Positions 53,614-56,142 of a stretch of DNA of 56,142 bases are shown here, piece by piece. Both the position numbers and the translations under genes were made by a program. The stretch is taken from contig MDYQ01000182.1 in the NCBI GenBank assembly GCA_003024175.1, forward strand, positions 1-56,142. The letters are read 5' to 3'. Position 1 is the first letter of the stretch. Each line of letters begins with the position of its first letter. Below the pieces are notes generated by a model. That model did not search any database and was not told the DNA's origin. It saw only the letters and a list, made by a program, of their open reading frames with translations. The DNA is from Planoprotostelium fungivorum. Taxonomy: Eukaryota; Evosea; Variosea; Cavosteliida; Cavosteliaceae.

Positions 53614-54401
53614 GTTGGGAGTCGAGGTGTTCACTTGTGTGTTTCGGTTGATATAAGTGTTTTCCTCACACATCGATGAATTCCTTCTTTCTCTGCTTCT
53701 GCCAAGAGATGAGCATGAGGGCAGTCTGCCACAAGGGATTCAGAGTAATGGAGTAATGTAGTAAACTCCATTTCACATGAAACGGCGGTCATGCGTGATC
53801 GCGGTCACCATCACGTGATCTTCAGATCATGAGATGACTCGCTTTTTGTTCACTGAAACCATGGAAAAAGCCCAAGATGCGTTACATACCTTGAAGCCTC
53901 CAGATTAGACATATGGCCTGGCGAACCCACCTGCACCTTCTTTTCCTCAACCATCTCATCTTGAAACGGCCACCTCCTCGAGTCTTCATTCTCTCTCCCC
54001 AATGCTAGTCTTGAGTAAATTAGATAAAGTTCCCACTTAAAACGTTTGCCGCTCGTCTAAATCCTGCCAGGGCTGTTGCAGAAATTTTTCGCTTCACTAA
54101 ATGTTGCGATATCGCAAAAAGCTGTCATAACGTAACTGCTCTCAACCAACTCAACCACTTTTACTTTCCAGAGACCTCGACCACATACAGGTAGACGCTC
54201 AATTGTAGACGTTTTATTGTATCATCGCTCATCCATCGTATGGGCTGTCTTCAATCTCACTTATTTTTTTCAGATCTTCGGTCCATATCGTGCGCCCTAT
54301 CTTTACAGACTCCATTTTGAGCGCGTCCACAGGAACGCTCGATCTCAGGTATAGTGTCCTTTACCATGTTCACCAACATCTGAAATTCACAGAAATACAT
54401 C
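53614..54401. promoter_or_regulatory. Divergent region between the ZZ-finger and CBM genes
   Basis: 788 nt. It contains ATCACGTGATCTTC near 53813 with GATC...GATC and TCATGAGATGAC nearby, able to form small hairpins. No gene seen; both neighbours start outward from here. Confidence 0.4.
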
Positions 54402-55053
54402 ATGCCAAACGCTAAAGAGCTATATATCCAGGCACGCGAAGACGCTGGGATAATAGACAATGCCCGCAACCAGGCTGCCTGGCAGGATATCGTAGATAAT
54501 AACCCTGCTGAACTGAATATTTGGCTTGCTAAGGCCACCCAAGGAGCCGCCCCCACCGGTGAGTATCGACCCTTCTTATTTCTCTTTTTATTCTCTTTAT
54601 TCTCGTCGCGGTGTCTCCAGGGCCTCTATGGGCCTCTCAGGCTCTAGCTCGCATAGCGGCGGCCTGGAAAGCTCAAAAATTTAATTGTAATTACACTCAA
54701 CCTTTTCTAATTATATAACAGCCAGCCCTAATATCAATCTGGTTTGGCCATACGGGGGTAGAGATGTTTACATCAAAGGGACGTGGACAAACTGGCAACC
54801 TATTAGAATGGTATATAATGGCTCGGTCCACACATACCCGCTATTCTATTCATTTGGGGTGAAATATATATACTGCTTCATTCTGGACGGAAAGGTGTGC
54901 CACAATGGGTTGTCTGCAGCTGAACCAAATGTGTATGGAGGGTATAATAATTATTATTATGGTAAGTGTATTATACATGGATATCATCTCACTGGAGATA
55001 GTGGCGAGACCACCTTCCCCAGGACTGCAATTGATGGGGAGCCCTGCGCGTGA
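54402..55053 (+). CDS. AMPK-type glycogen-binding (CBM48) domain protein
   Basis: Two exons (54402-54558 and 54722-55053; 163-nt intron, phase 1), 162 aa. The N-terminal helix MPNAKELYIQAREDAGIIDN, AAWQDIVDNNPAELNIWLAK is followed by LVWPYGGRDVYIKGTWTNWQ, PIRMVYNGSVHTYPLFY, GVKYIYCFILDGKVC and EPNVYGGYNNYY. The WPYGGRxVYIKGTWxNW opening and the W, K and N residues of the carbohydrate patch match AMPK-beta CBMs. AMPK-beta would also carry a C-terminal association domain; this one ends after the CBM with a Cys-Ala tail, so it is a stand-alone CBM protein. It is embedded in the repeat-rich segment and may be a fragment. Confidence 0.8.
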
Positions 55054-55601
55054 TAGTGTAAGTTGATCACTTCCAAGTATAATTATTTCTCATTTTGAAG
55101 TCTTCGGGCATTGAATCAATCTTCCGAGCAATTTTACGACATCTCAAACAATTCGAGACTCGTTGTATCAATCGAGGGAGGCGACAACTCAAGCTCGGGG
55201 TCTGACAACAGTTCTGCTCAAGCATATCACGGGTCCACCCCTCATGGATCTGACTCAGATCCATTAGCTTCTATCAACCCTCCTGATGTCAGTCTCAGTG
55301 AAGGAGATGCTGTAATTCCTACTTGCAGAGTATTATTTACAATTCTTGGGGGTCATAGAACAGTATGACAAATAATATCTAGAATGAATAAATACCATTT
55401 ATAAGGTTCTAATGTGCATCATTCTGTTTTTGCCTCAACATAACTTGGTGATGACACAAAGATAAATAGGCAAAATAAAGAATATTACAAATATAATAAC
55501 AATTTTGGCATTGATTCTTACATTCTCTACTACTGATACTATCTCTCTGGTATCATCTGTACATCCGTGTGCTTGTAAATCATACTGACATTATTGCAAC
55601 C
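55054..55601. other. Intergenic stretch with a Ser-rich frame
   Basis: 548 nt. A plus-strand frame 55111-55368 (SSSGSDNSSAQAYHGSTPHG) is open for 85 codons but lacks an ATG, and its codon content is ordinary; it may be a remnant. AATAAA near 55388 could be the CBM gene's poly(A) signal. Nothing else is recognised. Confidence 0.4.
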
Positions 55602-55727
55602 TGTTATGACGCTATGTTGTAGAGAAGGAATATCGACGAGAAAAGGAATTGATTTAACGGTCTACAATTGTATTGTGTAATAAAAAGGGATCGTTTGAAG
55701 CCCATCTGAAAGGAGAGGTCTCGTACA
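55602..55727 (+). mobile_element. LTR of a Ty3/gypsy-type element (copy 2)
   Basis: 126 bp starting TGTTATGACGCTATG and ending GTCTCGTACA, inverted relative to copy 1 at 47660-47787. No primer-binding site or coding sequence follows it, so it appears to be a solo or truncated LTR. Flanking bases (CAACC on the left, CACAC on the right) do not form a perfect target-site duplication. Confidence 0.7.
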
Positions 55728-56142
55728 CACACTATCCAAGTTGCCCATCTTCGTGAATCCTTTGCCCTGTTATCAAGAGTGAGATCATCCATCCATAACA
55801 TCCTTTGAACCCATCTCCTTGATATCATATCTTCCATAAGGAAGGAAAGGGGAAAAGGGAGAAAGAGGATTGTCTCAAAAGAGAAGGGGTCAGCAGCGGA
55901 TAACACCTGTCTTGTTGACACATCATCGGATACATATTATCTTATCCATCACTTTGGGTAGAGAGAAAGCGGGTGGTGTCAGAATCAGGATCGGAGGGAT
56001 TCTACTACGGATTGCCATCTAGTGATTGCACATCAAGCCCATTAGAACATCATAATCAACTAAGGACCTGCAGAGACGGTCTCGTCTCGAGACTGTCTCG
56101 GAGACTGTCTCTGTCTCAACGTCGAGACGCAATCGAGACAGA
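55728..56142. other. Window end with GAGAC/GTCTC repeats
   Basis: 415 nt without a gene. The last 75 nt (from about 56068) are dense in GTCTC and GAGAC words in both orientations (for example GACGGTCTCGTCTCGAGAC), a self-complementary simple repeat. It runs off the window. Confidence 0.6.

Noticed and set aside
47660-55727. The whole 8-kb interval as one DNA transposon with terminal inverted repeats
   Set aside because: The repeats have TG...CA ends, a polypurine tract and an adjacent chromodomain integrase tail, which fits LTRs; no transposase or capsid gene lies between.

Overview
The window reads as nuclear DNA from a compact, intron-rich eukaryote. Protein-coding genes are split by very short introns (about 35-65 nt, usually starting GTGAG or GTGATG), intergenic gaps are small, and poly(A) signals sit at or inside stop codons. 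The gene mix (Rac, NELF-C/D, NOL6, RMI2, HAUS7-like, Zn2Cys6-PAS, GATA, CudA/RHR-like factors, DUF1996, DUF4436, G8, GMC oxidoreductase) suits an amoebozoan, perhaps a protosteloid amoeba. That placement is inference; no marker here fixes the species.

Region 1 (1-9.1 kb): a truncated G8-domain secreted protein, a tRNA-Thr(CGT), an LMBRD1-like membrane protein, a 7-TM protein, a secreted GMC oxidoreductase, a second identical tRNA-Thr(CGT), and the first of two CudA/RHR-like paralogues. Region 2 (9.1-23.3 kb): an MMTAG2 homologue with a tandemly repeated exon-intron tail, two small or uncharacterised genes, a DUF1996 plus beta-trefoil surface protein, a GATA-finger protein, an XRN-type exoribonuclease, the second CudA/RHR-like paralogue, a 27-bp inverted repeat, tRNA-Thr(TGT) and a Rac GTPase. 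Region 3 (23.6-43.6 kb): HAUS7-like, NELF-C/D, Zn2Cys6-PAS factor, DUF4436 protein, NOL6/Utp22, an unrecognised 131-aa protein, RMI2, an unrecognised 318-aa protein, low-molecular-weight phosphatase, a ubiquitin-like/ankyrin protein, and a predicted F-box/Rab5-like GTPase fusion.

Region 4 (43.6-56.1 kb) differs sharply. It holds a roughly 2.3-kb AT-rich tract without genes, a chromodomain fragment of a Ty3/gypsy-type integrase joined to a 128-bp LTR, a second LTR copy about 8 kb away in inverted orientation, and a decayed myosin-motor pseudogene. Interspersed are a double-ZZ-finger gene and an AMPK-type glycogen-binding-domain gene. It looks like a degenerating, repeat-rich segment beside a gene-dense one.

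The genes do not form one pathway. Several serve nuclear RNA or DNA metabolism (NELF, XRN, NOL6, RMI2, MMTAG2, four transcription-factor candidates). The most unusual object is the 332-aa F-box/Rab fusion at 42188-43545. A second genome-level signal is the recurrence of self-complementary TCACGTGA words, and of one 18-bp palindrome, inside introns of unrelated genes.
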